A stretch of 64,000 nucleotides of DNA. Origin: Ideonella sp. GTDB lineage: Bacteria > Pseudomonadota > Gammaproteobacteria > Burkholderiales > Burkholderiaceae_C. Each line of letters opens with the position of its first letter. Within the stretch, counting starts at the first letter, position 1. Position numbers and translations under genes: made by a program. Positions 25,631-37,350 of the stretch are shown here, one piece after another. The notes below the pieces were generated by a model. The model did not search any database. It worked only from the letters and a program-made list of their open reading frames with translations, and was not told the DNA's origin. Location of the stretch: the NCBI GenBank assembly GCA_015075165.1, contig JABTUY010000001.1, positions 124,001 through 188,000 on the forward strand, written 5' to 3'.

Positions 25631-28600
25631 ATGTCCGGCGTGATCGAGCCACCCGGCCCCGTGGTCGCTCGCGGCCGCTGGCTGCTGCGCAACGCGGCGT
25701 TGGCGGTAGCCGCCTCGCTGCTCGCCGCGCTGGGCCTGAGCACCGCCGACAGCCATCCGTTGACCGCCACATTCGCGCCGGCCACCGGCATCGGCTGGGT
25801 GGCGCTGCTGCGCTGGGGCCCGGGCGTTGCACCCGGTCTGTGGCTCGGGTTTGCGGCCGGCTTTGCATGGGCCAGCGGCGCCTGGCCGCTCGCCCTGGCG
25901 GTGGCCAGCGGGCAGACACTGGGCCTGATGGTGGCCGCCTTCTGGCTCGGGCGCACCGGCTTCGATGTCCGGCTGCAACAGCCACGCGACCTCTGGCTGC
26001 TGGTGGGTGCCGTGTTGTGCGGCGGGCTCGTGCTCAGCGCGGCCAGTGCCGCCACCTGGTTGATGCTCACCGGCCGCGTGCCGCTGTTAGAACTGGCGGG
26101 CACCTGGTTGTCGTGGTGGCTCGGCGAGGTCAATGGTCTGCTGCTGGTCGGGGTCGGTGCGCTCGCGCTGCCGGGACTGTGGGCGCGCCGCACACAGCCG
26201 CTGCAGCGCTGGATCGGCGACGGCGTGTTGCTGTTGGCGATCGCGATCGCGATCGCGGTGTTGATCCAGGCGCTGGTCGTCGGCCGCCTCGCACTGCTGC
26301 CGCTGGCACTGCTGGCGATGACCGGCCTGGCCTGGCTCACGCTGCGCGGCGGCCTGGCCTTGCCGGCGGCTGCGTTGGCGCTGTGTGCGCTGGTCGCTGC
26401 CACGCTGTGGGCCGCAGCCGTGCAGCCCGTACTCGATCTGGCCAACGTAATCGGCCAGCCCGCGCTGTGGTCTTGCCTGGCAGCGGCGCAGTTGCTGGTG
26501 GTGCTGACGCATGCCTTCGTCGGCAGAGCCGACCATGCAGCCGAGCGTTCCGAACAGGCGCTGGAGCATGCCGATGTCGGCGTCGCCGAATGGCTACTCG
26601 GCCCCGGCACGCCGTACACGTCGCCGCGCTGGCGCAGCCTGCTCGGCGACCCCGACGGCACGCGCACCGCCGACATCGAGGGCTGGCTGGCGCGCGTGCA
26701 CGGCGACGACCGCGACGAACTGCGACAGGCAATCGAAGCGCTCGAAGCGTCGTCGCGCGACACCTTGTGGCGACAGCTGCGCATCCGCGTCGGCGATGCC
26801 TGGCCGTGGTTCGAGGTGCGCATCGCGGTGGCCGAGCGCGACGCCGGCGGCCGCGCGCAGCGCCTGCTGGCCACCTTGTCCGACGTGCAGGAGCGGCGCA
26901 GCGCCGAAGACCGCGAGCGCCTTTCGAGCAGCCTGTTCCGCAACCTGCACGAAGGGCTGGCGATCGTCGACCCCGAACTGCGCATCCTCGATGTCAACCC
27001 GACCTACAGCCGCATCACCGGCATTGCGCGCGACGAGCTGATCGGCACGATGCCGAACCTGCTCAGCACGGCATCGACCGACGCCATCGCGCGGCAGCAG
27101 CAGAACGCCATCTGGGCCGGCCTGCGCAGCCTGGGCCACTGGAGCGGCGAGGTGGTCGAGCGACGCCGCAACGGCGACCCGTGCGCGCTGCATCTGAGCG
27201 TGTTCACCGTACCCGACCCCGAGGGCGCGGTGCGCTACCGCGTGCTGATGGTGTCCGACATCACCGAGCAGCGGCTGCAGCGCGAGCGGCTGGAGCGCCA
27301 GGCGCACTTCGACGAACTGACCCGGCTGCCCAATCGCACGCGGCTGACGCAGCTGCTGGCCGAGGCGATCGCCGCCAGCGAGCGCGAGGACTACCTGCTC
27401 GCGGTGTGCTACATCGATCTCGATCACTTCAAGACCGTCAACCAGCAGCACGGCCGCGCCGCCGGCGACCGCCTGCTGGTCGAGCTGGCCGCGCGTTTGC
27501 GCAGCGCACTGCGCGCGCACGCCAGCTGGTCGGATGTGGCGGCGCGTCTGGGCGGTGACGAGTTCGTGCTGCTGCTGCGCGCCGACACGATCGAGGAGGC
27601 GCGCCTCGCGGTCGAGCGCGTGCGCCGCGTGATCTCGCAGCCGTACAGTCTCGACCCGCAGGGCGAGCCCGCCGAGCTGACGGCCAGTGTCGGCGCCACG
27701 ATCTACCCGATCGACCACAGCGATGCCGATACGCTGCTGCGCCACGCCGACCAGGCGATGTTCGCGGCCAAGCAAGGCGGCCGCAACCGCTGCCAGATCT
27801 TCGACGCCGAAACCAACCGCCGCACCGAAGAGCGCATGCTCGCGATGGGCCGCGTGCAGGACGCGATCGATCGCAACGAACTGCGGCTGTACTACCAGCC
27901 CAAGGTCGACCTGCAGCGCGGCACCGTGCTCGGCTTCGAAGCCTTGCTGCGCTGGAACCACCCCGAGCACGGCGTGATGCCGCCGGGGCATTTCCTGCCG
28001 CTGATCGAACACACCGGCGTGTCGGTCAACATCGGCAACTGGGTGCTCGCACAGGCGCTCGAGCAGCTCGAGCGCTGGCTCGACCAGGGATTGGACCTGT
28101 CGGTCAGCGTCAACGTCTCGGCGCGCCACCTGCAGGAGCCCGACTTCGTGCAGCGGCTGGCCGCCACGCTGGCGCGCCACCAGCGTCCACTGGGCGCGCG
28201 GCTCGAGCTCGAGGTGCTCGAGACGGCCGCATTGGCCGACGTGGGCTACACCTCGATGCTGCTCGAGCGCTGCGCCGAGCTCGGCGTGCGCTTCGCGCTC
28301 GACGACTTCGGCACCGGCTATTCGACGCTCACCTACCTGAAGCGCCTGCCGGTGCAGGTGCTGAAGATCGACCGCTCGTTCGTACACAACATGCTCAACG
28401 ACGCGCAGGACCGCGCCATCGTCGAAGGCGTGATCAGCCTGGCCCGCACCTTCTCGTGCGTGGCGGTGGCCGAGGGCGTCGAGTCGCCGGCCCAGGCACG
28501 CGCGCTGCTCGACATGGGCTGCCAGATCGGGCAAGGCGCCGGCATCGCCGCGCCGATGCCGGCCGCCGACGTGGCGCGCTGGGTGCGCGAGTGGAAAGGC

Positions 28601-28654
28601 CTGTTCGCGATCGCGCCGGCGCAGCTGGCGCCGGCGGTGCCGCGCCAGCGGTAA
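25631..28654 (+). CDS. MASE1-PAS-GGDEF-EAL protein (c-di-GMP turnover)
   Basis: Membrane-bound c-di-GMP enzyme of 1007 residues. Residues about 15-300 form a MASE1-like sensor with about eight hydrophobic helices and the motif FAPATGIGWVALLRWG. A PAS/PAC region follows (residues about 430-550, LRILDVNPTYSRITGI). The GGDEF domain near residue 641 has an intact RLGGDEFVLL active site. The EAL domain near residue 770 has FEALLRWNHPEHG, DDFGTGYSTL, KIDRSFV and AEGVES, so both synthesis and hydrolysis are possible. The final QGAGIAAPMPA differs from the common QGY..s.P motif. The gene starts 28 bp after the H-NS gene. Confidence 0.93.
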   Translation: MSGVIEPPGPVVARGRWLLRNAALAVAASLLAALGLSTADSHPLTATFAPATGIGWVALLRWGPGVAPGLWLGFAAGFAWASGAWPLALAVASGQTLGLMVAAFWLGRTGFDVRLQQPRDLWLLVGAVLCGGLVLSAASAATWLMLTGRVPLLELAGTWLSWWLGEVNGLLLVGVGALALPGLWARRTQPLQRWIGDGVLLLAIAIAIAVLIQALVVGRLALLPLALLAMTGLAWLTLRGGLALPAAALALCALVAATLWAAAVQPVLDLANVIGQPALWSCLAAAQLLVVLTHAFVGRADHAAERSEQALEHADVGVAEWLLGPGTPYTSPRWRSLLGDPDGTRTADIEGWLARVHGDDRDELRQAIEALEASSRDTLWRQLRIRVGDAWPWFEVRIAVAERDAGGRAQRLLATLSDVQERRSAEDRERLSSSLFRNLHEGLAIVDPELRILDVNPTYSRITGIARDELIGTMPNLLSTASTDAIARQQQNAIWAGLRSLGHWSGEVVERRRNGDPCALHLSVFTVPDPEGAVRYRVLMVSDITEQRLQRERLERQAHFDELTRLPNRTRLTQLLAEAIAASEREDYLLAVCYIDLDHFKTVNQQHGRAAGDRLLVELAARLRSALRAHASWSDVAARLGGDEFVLLLRADTIEEARLAVERVRRVISQPYSLDPQGEPAELTASVGATIYPIDHSDADTLLRHADQAMFAAKQGGRNRCQIFDAETNRRTEERMLAMGRVQDAIDRNELRLYYQPKVDLQRGTVLGFEALLRWNHPEHGVMPPGHFLPLIEHTGVSVNIGNWVLAQALEQLERWLDQGLDLSVSVNVSARHLQEPDFVQRLAATLARHQRPLGARLELEVLETAALADVGYTSMLLERCAELGVRFALDDFGTGYSTLTYLKRLPVQVLKIDRSFVHNMLNDAQDRAIVEGVISLARTFSCVAVAEGVESPAQARALLDMGCQIGQGAGIAAPMPAADVARWVREWKGLFAIAPAQLAPAVPRQR

Positions 28655-28712
28655 CGCGCGCCGGCCGGCGCGACCGGCGCGCGCCCGATCCGGCGTTGGC
28701 TAGACTGCCGGC

Positions 28713-30485
28713 GTGCTGCCCCAAGGCTTCGTCCAGGAACTGCTCGGCCGTGTCGACGTCGTCGAGGTGGTCGGCCGCCAGGTCGAGCTCAAGCGTGCCG
28801 GCACGCTGCACAAGGGGCTGTGCCCGTTCCACGGCGAGAAGACGCCGAGCTTCACCGTCAGCCCGACGCGCCAGACTTACCACTGCTTCGGCTGCGGCGC
28901 GCACGGCGACGCGATCCGCTTCCTGATGGAGACGCAAGGGCTCGGCTTCATGGACGCGGTGCGCGACCTCGCCCAGCGCGTGGGCGTGAGCGTGCCCGAG
29001 GACGACGCCAGCCCCCAGGAGCGCGAACGCGCGGCGCAGCGCAAGAAGCAGCAAGCCACGCTGGGCGAGTTGCTCGAGCGCGCCGCGCAGCACTACCGCC
29101 GCACACTGAAGGACAGCCCGGCCGCGATCGACTATCTGAAGAAGCGCGGGTTGAGCGGCGAGATCGCCGTACGCTTCGCGATCGGCTATGCACCGCCGGG
29201 CTGGCGCAACCTGGCCAGCGTGTTCGGCCAGTACGACGATCCGGCGCTGGTCGAGGCGGGTCTGGTGATCGTGCAAGGCGATGACGAGCAGCAAAAGCGC
29301 TACGACCGCTTTCGCGACCGCATCATGTTCCCGATCCGTTCGGTGCGCGGCGAGGTCATCGGCTTCGGCGGCCGCGTGCTCGATGGCGGCGAGCCCAAGT
29401 ACCTCAACTCGCCCGAGACGCCACTGTTCGTCAAGGGCCGCGAGCTGTACGGCCTGTTCGAGGCGCGCGCCGCGCTGCGCGAGGCCGGCCATGCGCTGGT
29501 GGTCGAAGGCTACATGGATGTGGTGGCGCTGGCGCAGGCCGGGCTCGGCCACGCGGTGGCCACGCTCGGCACCGCCTGCACCGCCGAGCACGTGGCCAAG
29601 CTGTTCCGCTTCACCGACCAGGTGGTCTTCAGCTTCGACGGCGATGCCGCCGGCCGGCGTGCCGCTGCACGCGCACTCGAAGCCGCGCTGCCGCACGCCA
29701 GCGACCACCGCAGCGTCCGCTTCCTGTTTCTGCCGCCCGAGCACGACCCCGACAGCTTCGTGCGCGAGCATGGGCGCGACGCGTTCGCCCAGGCGGTGGC
29801 CGATGCGGTGCCGCTGTCGCGGCAGTTGCTCGAGCAGGCGGCTGCCGATTGCGACCTCGCCACCGCCGAGGGCCGCGCGCGCATGCTCAGCCAAGCCAAG
29901 CCGTTGTGGCAGGCGCTGCCCGAAGGCGCGCTGCGCGCCCAGTTGCTGACCGACCTGGCGCAACAGGGGCGCCTGGCCGAACACGACCTGGCACGCCTGT
30001 GGGGCGAGCGGCATGGGCCGGGCTCGGCGGGCGCCACCGGCGGCCCAATGGCCGGCGCCGGCCGCGCACGCGCCAGACCACGGCCGCCCGGGGCGGCGCT
30101 GCGCGACACCGCGCTCGGCCCGCGCAACAACATCGTGGCCGCGCTGCTGGCGGCCAGCCACCTGTGGGCCACGCTGGCCGCCGACGCGCGCGACACGCTG
30201 CTCGCGCTCGACGGCTGGCACGGCGAAGCCATCCGCTGGCTCGAGCGCCAGTTGGAGAACCACGGTGCCGAGCCGTGGCCGGCGCTGCGCAGCGATCTCG
30301 CCCGGGACGCCAGCTGCGCCGAATGGGCCGAGCGCGCCACCGCGCTGGTCGACCGCGCCGAGGTTCCGGTCGCCTACGGCGCCGACGATCTGCCGGTGCT
30401 GCTGGAGCAGATCAACCGCGCGCGGGTGCGACCCGAGGCTGACCACGTGTTGCACAGCGTGATGCAGCAGCCCAACCGCCTTTGA
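28713..30485 (+). CDS. dnaG: DNA primase DnaG
   Basis: Primase of 590 residues that makes RNA primers at the replication fork. The N-terminal zinc-binding domain (CPFHGEKTPSFTV.., CFGCGAHGD), the TOPRIM core (VVEGYMDVVALAQAG, FSFDGDAAGRRAA) and a C-terminal helicase-interaction domain are all visible. Translation starts at a GTG. It lies 58 bp after the GGDEF-EAL gene and 283 bp before rpoD. In many proteobacteria rpsU precedes dnaG; here no rpsU is found upstream within the window, so the macromolecular-synthesis operon is split. Confidence 0.95.
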   Translation: MLPQGFVQELLGRVDVVEVVGRQVELKRAGTLHKGLCPFHGEKTPSFTVSPTRQTYHCFGCGAHGDAIRFLMETQGLGFMDAVRDLAQRVGVSVPEDDASPQERERAAQRKKQQATLGELLERAAQHYRRTLKDSPAAIDYLKKRGLSGEIAVRFAIGYAPPGWRNLASVFGQYDDPALVEAGLVIVQGDDEQQKRYDRFRDRIMFPIRSVRGEVIGFGGRVLDGGEPKYLNSPETPLFVKGRELYGLFEARAALREAGHALVVEGYMDVVALAQAGLGHAVATLGTACTAEHVAKLFRFTDQVVFSFDGDAAGRRAAARALEAALPHASDHRSVRFLFLPPEHDPDSFVREHGRDAFAQAVADAVPLSRQLLEQAAADCDLATAEGRARMLSQAKPLWQALPEGALRAQLLTDLAQQGRLAEHDLARLWGERHGPGSAGATGGPMAGAGRARARPRPPGAALRDTALGPRNNIVAALLAASHLWATLAADARDTLLALDGWHGEAIRWLERQLENHGAEPWPALRSDLARDASCAEWAERATALVDRAEVPVAYGADDLPVLLEQINRARVRPEADHVLHSVMQQPNRL

Positions 30486-30768
30486 CGACAGGCCGCCGCT
30501 GGCCGATAATGCGCGATTCGTTGCAGCGGCAAGAGTGAGCGCAGCGCTGACCCTTTCGGGCAGGGACCCGGCCCCCCGCGACACGGGGACAAATGCAGGC
30601 CAACACATCCCTCCAGGCGCGGCACACATCCAGAAGTTCACGCGATCTTGCCCGCTCGAACCCAGCACCCGCGTGCGGCCAGCGCTCTCGCCACGCGGGT
30701 TTGCGCACGCCCGGGCGATACCCGGGTGGGTTCGGGCCTGCCGCCCACCATTCGAGTGAAGGAACCGC
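30486..30768 (+). promoter_or_regulatory. dnaG-rpoD intergenic leader with hairpins
   Basis: This 283-bp non-coding stretch ahead of rpoD contains two hairpins. One pairs ACCCGCGTG (30667-30675) with CACGCGGGT (30692-30700). The second is CCCGGG-CGATA-CCCGGG (30710-30726). The AAGGA ribosome site lies just before the ATG at 30769. In E. coli this position carries the heat-shock and internal rpoD promoters; no clear consensus -10/-35 could be assigned here. The hairpins could be attenuator or RNA-processing structures. Confidence 0.5.
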
Positions 30769-33057
<2,289 letters not shown>

Positions 33058-33087
<30 letters not shown>

Positions 33088-33300
33088 GGTTGGCCGGATG
33101 CGTGGCCCGCGAGAGCGGGCTGCCGCGCAGCGGCAACGCGGCCTGCGCCGCAGGCACAAGCTCAGGGCCTACCTGGACAATCTCTGATTAGCCAGTTAGG
33201 TGCCGCCGCAGGCGGCCGCGATCGCGCAGCAAGCGCGACTGAGCCTGCGCCGCAGGCACAAGCTGCGCACGCATCTGGCCAACCTGCAGGGTTGGCCAAT
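33058..33300 (+). repeat. Tandem degenerate copies of the rpoD 3' end (~100-bp unit)
   Basis: The last codons of rpoD, encoding KLRTYLDNL and a stop (33058-33087), recur exactly 100 bp later at 33158. There the sequence reads KLRAYLDNL followed by TGA. They recur again 102 bp further at 33260, reading KLRTHLANL then CAG where the stop was. The third copy also keeps the following GGGTTGGCC of the original. Copies 2 and 3 are each preceded by an identical 21-bp block (33141-33161 and 33243-33263) containing the hairpin CCTGC-GCC-GCAGG. The array fills most of the 349 bp before the next gene. It is not a CRISPR and shows no coding sequence of its own. Confidence 0.85.
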
Positions 33301-33436
33301 GCCGAAGCTTCGGCCCCCGGGAAGCGCAGCCACGGGCTGCCTCGCCATGGGCGAAACCCTTGCATCCACGCGCGCTACGCGCCCGTAGCCTCGTTCGCGC
33401 GGACCACCCGGGTCGCCACACTGGATGGAGGTCGCC

Positions 33437-34906
33437 ATGAACCAGATCGCCGAGCCGCCGACAAGGTCTCCGGTCGGACGAGGCATGCCGCCCACGCCCT
33501 CACGCTGGCGCGGCCTGGACAGTGTGGACGCCGCGGTCGGCGACGCTGCGACCCCGCTGCCGGCAACGGTGCGCGGCGCGCTGCCCGAGTGGCTGCGCGG
33601 CAGCCTGCTGCTCAACGGCCCGGCGGTGTGGGACCTGCCCAAGCACGGCTACCGTCACTGGTTCGACGGCCTCGCGCTGCTGCATCGCGTGCAGTTTCCC
33701 GGCGACGGCGGCGCGCGCTACCACAGCCGCTTCCTCGACACCGAGGATGCGCGGCTGTCGCGCCAGCGCGGGCGCCCCGAACTCGGCGGCTTCGGTACGA
33801 AGGTGGCTGGCGGCTTGTGGTCGCGCCTCGTGCATCTGGCCAACCCGCGTCGCACCGACAACGGCTGTGTCGTCATCAGCCGCTGCGACGGGCAATGGCT
33901 GGCACTCACCGAATCGGATCGCGTCACGCGCTTCGACCCGCAGACGCTCGCCACGCTCGGTGAGTGGCACTGGGCCGACCGGCTGAAGCTGCCGCTGATG
34001 GCCGCGCATCCGTGCGTCGATGCGCGCGGCCGCTGGTGGAACGTGGGCATCCGGCTCGGGCGCAGTTGCGAATACGTGCTGGTCGGCGTCGACCGACAGG
34101 CCGTGCGCGAGGTCAAGGCGCGCATCCCGGTGCAGCGCGCGGGCTACCTGCACGCGTTCGCAATGGGCACGCGCCACGCGGTGATCTGGGAATGCGCCTG
34201 GCGAGCCCATGCGCTGCGCTTCCTGTTCGCCGGCGAGTCGTATGCCGAGCACTTCGACTGGATGCCGCAGCAGGGCTCGCGACTGCATGCGGTGAACCTG
34301 GACGACGGCAGCGTGCGCAGTTGGGACGCACCCGCACTGTTCGCCTTCCATGCGCCACAAGCCTTCGAGCGCGGCAACGACGTGGTGCTCGACCTGTGCG
34401 TGGCCGACCGTCCGGTGTTCGAACAGCTTGACCTCGCCCGGCTGCGCGCCGGCGGCGACGCGGCCTCCGCCGCTGCGGCGCGTGCACGCCACGTGCGCTA
34501 CGTGCTCAGCCCCGGGGCAGCCACGGCGCGCGAAGAGCCCCTGCCCGGCCGCTTCGATCTGCCGCAGGTGAACATGGCCGCGGCGGCGCACGGCCCCGTG
34601 CGCTACGTGTGGGGCGCCACGGCCCGCGAGGGCAGCGGCTTCTTCGACCGCGTGGTCCGAATCGATCACGCGAGTGGCGAAATCATCGAAAGCGCAGACG
34701 ATTCGAGCGTGGCGCTCGAGCCGCTGTTCGTGCCGACCCCCAGCGCGCGCACCGAAGACGGCGGCGTGCTGCTGGTGCACCGGCTGGCCGACGCAGATGC
34801 GGGTTCGCGCATCTGCGTGCTCGACGCCGCGACGCTGGCCGAGCGGGCCGTGGTGCACCTGCCGGCGGTGGTGCCGTTCGGCTTCCACGGGCACTGGCTG
34901 GAGTAG
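33437..34906 (+). CDS. Carotenoid oxygenase (RPE65/CCD) family protein
   Basis: Predicted non-haem iron dioxygenase of 489 residues that cleaves carbon-carbon double bonds in carotenoids, stilbenes or related phenylpropenes. Four candidate iron-ligand histidines occur in the expected order in the beta-propeller: MAAHPCVD, YLHAFAMG, FAFHAPQAFE and FGFHGHW at the C terminus. The start at 33437 is chosen because GGAGGT lies 5 bp upstream; the ATG at 33425 would overlap that site. No carotenoid synthesis genes are in the window. An AraC-type regulator follows in the same direction. The substrate is unknown; a lignin-derived stilbene or isoeugenol-type role is possible. Confidence 0.85.
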   Translation: MNQIAEPPTRSPVGRGMPPTPSRWRGLDSVDAAVGDAATPLPATVRGALPEWLRGSLLLNGPAVWDLPKHGYRHWFDGLALLHRVQFPGDGGARYHSRFLDTEDARLSRQRGRPELGGFGTKVAGGLWSRLVHLANPRRTDNGCVVISRCDGQWLALTESDRVTRFDPQTLATLGEWHWADRLKLPLMAAHPCVDARGRWWNVGIRLGRSCEYVLVGVDRQAVREVKARIPVQRAGYLHAFAMGTRHAVIWECAWRAHALRFLFAGESYAEHFDWMPQQGSRLHAVNLDDGSVRSWDAPALFAFHAPQAFERGNDVVLDLCVADRPVFEQLDLARLRAGGDAASAAAARARHVRYVLSPGAATAREEPLPGRFDLPQVNMAAAAHGPVRYVWGATAREGSGFFDRVVRIDHASGEIIESADDSSVALEPLFVPTPSARTEDGGVLLVHRLADADAGSRICVLDAATLAERAVVHLPAVVPFGFHGHWLE

Positions 34907-35021
34907 TGAGTGGCCGGCCCGCGATCCCCGCCACATCTTTGTTGGCGCGCGATCCAGTCCCGCCACGTGCGTGGGGTGAAGTCCCGATGGTGGGAACCCT
35001 CACGGACCCTAGACTGGGCCG

Positions 35022-36005
35022 ATGAAGCACTACCACTTCGACACCCGCCGCGAGCACCCGGCCACCCGCGCCGAGTGCTGGGGGCAGATCAACCGCGGCT
35101 ACTTCGGCGAGCTCGGTGTCGAGTGTCTCGACAGTGGTCCGTTCGATGCCGAATTCGCCGCGTACGAAGTGGGCCCGTTGCGGCTGTTCCGCATCGGCGC
35201 GCCGGCGCACCGGGTGTGGCGCAGCGCCGTCGGGCGCGACCTGCCCACCGACGGCTACTACAAGCTGGTGCTGCAGTTGAGCGGCCAGGCGCAGATCCGG
35301 CACCGCGATCGGTCGTTCGACCTGCGGCCCGGCGACTGGAGCCTGTACGACCCGCAGGCGCCGTACTCGATCACCAACTTCGAACGCGCCGACCTGCTGG
35401 TGATGCAACTGCCGCGGCATGAGTTCAAGGGCTTCAAGGTACCCAACCTGCACACCAGCGAGGCGCACACCAGTGCGCTACAGGGGCTGTCGGTCGTGTT
35501 CGGCTCGTTCCTGCGCTCGCTGTCCGAGCAGTTGCCCACACTGCCCGACACGGTGGGCCAGCCGGTCAGCGAGACCGCGATCGGGCTGCTGGCGTCGACG
35601 CTGGCTGCGCAGCAGCAAGGCAGCGATGGGCATGCCACGCTGCCGGCGGTGCTGAAGCTGCGCGTCAAGCAGTACGTGCAGGCACACCTGGGCGAGTCCG
35701 ACCTGACGATCGATCGCATCGCACTCGACCTGCACTGCTCCAAGCGCTACCTGCACCGCGTGTTCGAAGACGAGGCGCGCTCGCTCGACCGCTACATCTG
35801 GCAGACGCGCCTCGAGCGCTGCCGTGCCGCACTGGCGGCGCCGGCGGCGTCCGGGCGCTCGATCTCGGAGATCGCGTTCGCCTGGGGCTTCAACAGCAGC
35901 GCGCACTTCTGCCGCCTGTTCAAGAGCCAGTACGGAGTATCGCCACGCGAGTTCCGGCACCAGGCTCTCGAAACGTCGCGGCCGCTAGCCTCGATCGGTC
36001 ACTGA
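35022..36005 (+). CDS. AraC-family transcriptional regulator
   Basis: DNA-binding regulator of 327 residues. The N-terminal half is an AraC-binding-like cupin domain (FRIGAPAHRVWRS, LQLSGQAQIRHRDRSF, LRPGDWSLYDPQAPY), as in FeaR/NphR-type regulators of aromatic or amine catabolism. The C-terminal double helix-turn-helix has DLTIDRIALDLHCSKRYLHR and SISEIAFAWGFNSSAHFCRLFK, ending YGVSPREFR. It lies 115 bp downstream of the carotenoid-oxygenase gene in the same direction and converges on the importer gene at 36108. Its target is not evident from sequence; the upstream oxygenase is the nearest candidate. Confidence 0.9.
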   Translation: MKHYHFDTRREHPATRAECWGQINRGYFGELGVECLDSGPFDAEFAAYEVGPLRLFRIGAPAHRVWRSAVGRDLPTDGYYKLVLQLSGQAQIRHRDRSFDLRPGDWSLYDPQAPYSITNFERADLLVMQLPRHEFKGFKVPNLHTSEAHTSALQGLSVVFGSFLRSLSEQLPTLPDTVGQPVSETAIGLLASTLAAQQQGSDGHATLPAVLKLRVKQYVQAHLGESDLTIDRIALDLHCSKRYLHRVFEDEARSLDRYIWQTRLERCRAALAAPAASGRSISEIAFAWGFNSSAHFCRLFKSQYGVSPREFRHQALETSRPLASIGH

Positions 36006-36024
36006 CGGCACCGCAATGCAACAC

Positions 36025-36046
36025 GCCGGCCTGTTGCCAGGCCGGC
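36025..36046. terminator. Bidirectional terminator-like hairpin
   Basis: A perfect 9-bp stem GCCGGCCTG with CAGGCCGGC and a TTGC loop lies between the convergent AraC regulator and the branched-chain importer genes. No long T-tract follows on either strand, so termination may be partial or Rho-assisted. Confidence 0.6.
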
Positions 36047-36107
36047 GCCGTGTCCTCCTTCGATAAGGCCCCGGCCGGGTCCGACCGGGATCCTCACTGC
36101 TCGCGCT

Positions 36108-37322
36108 CTATTTGCGTTGGTCCCACGCCGGCGCCAGCTTGAGCTGCCAGCCGCCCTTGACCTCCGGATAGACCAGCATCAGCCGGCCGTCCCACCACTG
36201 GTTGGCATTGCTGGTGATCAGGCCGAGCCCTTCGGGCGTGAACTTCACGTCGCCCTGCGCGGTGCCTTTGAACTCATGCCCGGCCACCGCGTCGCGCACG
36301 GTCTTCGAGTCGATCGAGCCGGTGTTCTCGATCGCCTTCAGCAGCACCTGCGCGGTGGCGTAGAACATGCCCACGGTCACCGACTGCTTGTTGAACTGCT
36401 TCATGTAGCGCTCGCCGAGCGCCTTCGCGCCCGGGTGGCCCGAGTCCATCGACCAGAAGCCGTCGGCCAGCACGTAGTTCGAGTCCTTGCCCAGGGCCTC
36501 GTGGAACTCGCCGGTCCAGGTGCCCTTCCAGCCGTGGAAGTACGGCACGCTGAACTTCTGCTCCTTCATCTGGCGCACCAGCGTGATCGCATCGGTGGGG
36601 TTGCAGAACAGCAGCACCGAGTCGACGCCCTTGGCCTTCATCTTGAGGATGTAGGCCGAGTAGTCCTTCGAGCCCATCGCCAGCGGCTCGTCGAGCGCGA
36701 TGTTGATCTTGTGCTTCTTGGCCATCGCCTTGAAGGCGCCGCCGAAGCCCTGACCGTCGGGCGAGTCTTCCATCACGATGGCGGGCTTGGTCGGCCGCTC
36801 GTTCTTCGGCAGCTTGTCCCAGATGAGGAACGGCACCTCGGCGCCGCCGCCGGCGTCGTAGAAGAACAGCGCCGACCACTTGAACTTCTTCGGCGCCCAC
36901 ATGTGCGGCCACATCGTGGTCGTCATGTAGAACTTCTTGTACTTCTCGGCCGCCAGCGCGCCGGCCATGTTGAGGTCGCCGCCGTGCGTGGACAGCAGCA
37001 GGTCGACCTTCTCGATCTTGATCAGCCGCTCCATCGCGTCGGTGACCTTGGCCGGGTCGCTCTGGTCGTCGGCCACCACCAGGCGCACCGGCAACTTCTT
37101 GCCCGCGGCCTTGATGAAGATGCCGCCCTTGGCGTTGACGTCGGCCACCGCTTGCTCGTAGGACCATTTCTCGTCGAGACCGTCGGCCGCGAGCAGGCCC
37201 GTGGTCGAGATCGGCGCACCGATCACGATCTCGGTCGGCCCGGCTGCCAGCGCCATGCCGGGCGCCAAGGCCGCGGTTGCTGCCGCGGCGCCGACCAGAT
37301 GCATCATCTTCCTGCGTTTCAT
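36108..37322 (-). CDS. Periplasmic binding protein of branched-chain-type ABC importer
   Basis: Periplasmic receptor of 404 residues of the leucine-binding-protein type (Peripla_BP_6). The start at 37322 has AAGGAG 7 bp upstream and gives a signal peptide (MKRRKMMHL, hydrophobic core, cleavage near GMALA). The mature protein begins PTEIVIGAPISTTGLLAADG and has PVRLVVADDQSDPAKVTDAM, both typical. It is the last gene of the operon, 28 bp after the permease, instead of the more usual first position. The ligand is unknown; the operon also encodes an aldehyde dehydrogenase, so an alcohol, aldehyde or aromatic compound is as likely as an amino acid. Confidence 0.92.
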   Translation of the reverse strand: MKRRKMMHLVGAAAATAALAPGMALAAGPTEIVIGAPISTTGLLAADGLDEKWSYEQAVADVNAKGGIFIKAAGKKLPVRLVVADDQSDPAKVTDAMERLIKIEKVDLLLSTHGGDLNMAGALAAEKYKKFYMTTTMWPHMWAPKKFKWSALFFYDAGGGAEVPFLIWDKLPKNERPTKPAIVMEDSPDGQGFGGAFKAMAKKHKINIALDEPLAMGSKDYSAYILKMKAKGVDSVLLFCNPTDAITLVRQMKEQKFSVPYFHGWKGTWTGEFHEALGKDSNYVLADGFWSMDSGHPGAKALGERYMKQFNKQSVTVGMFYATAQVLLKAIENTGSIDSKTVRDAVAGHEFKGTAQGDVKFTPEGLGLITSNANQWWDGRLMLVYPEVKGGWQLKLAPAWDQRK

Positions 37323-37350
37323 CACTCGTCTCCTTCGTTGATGATTCACC

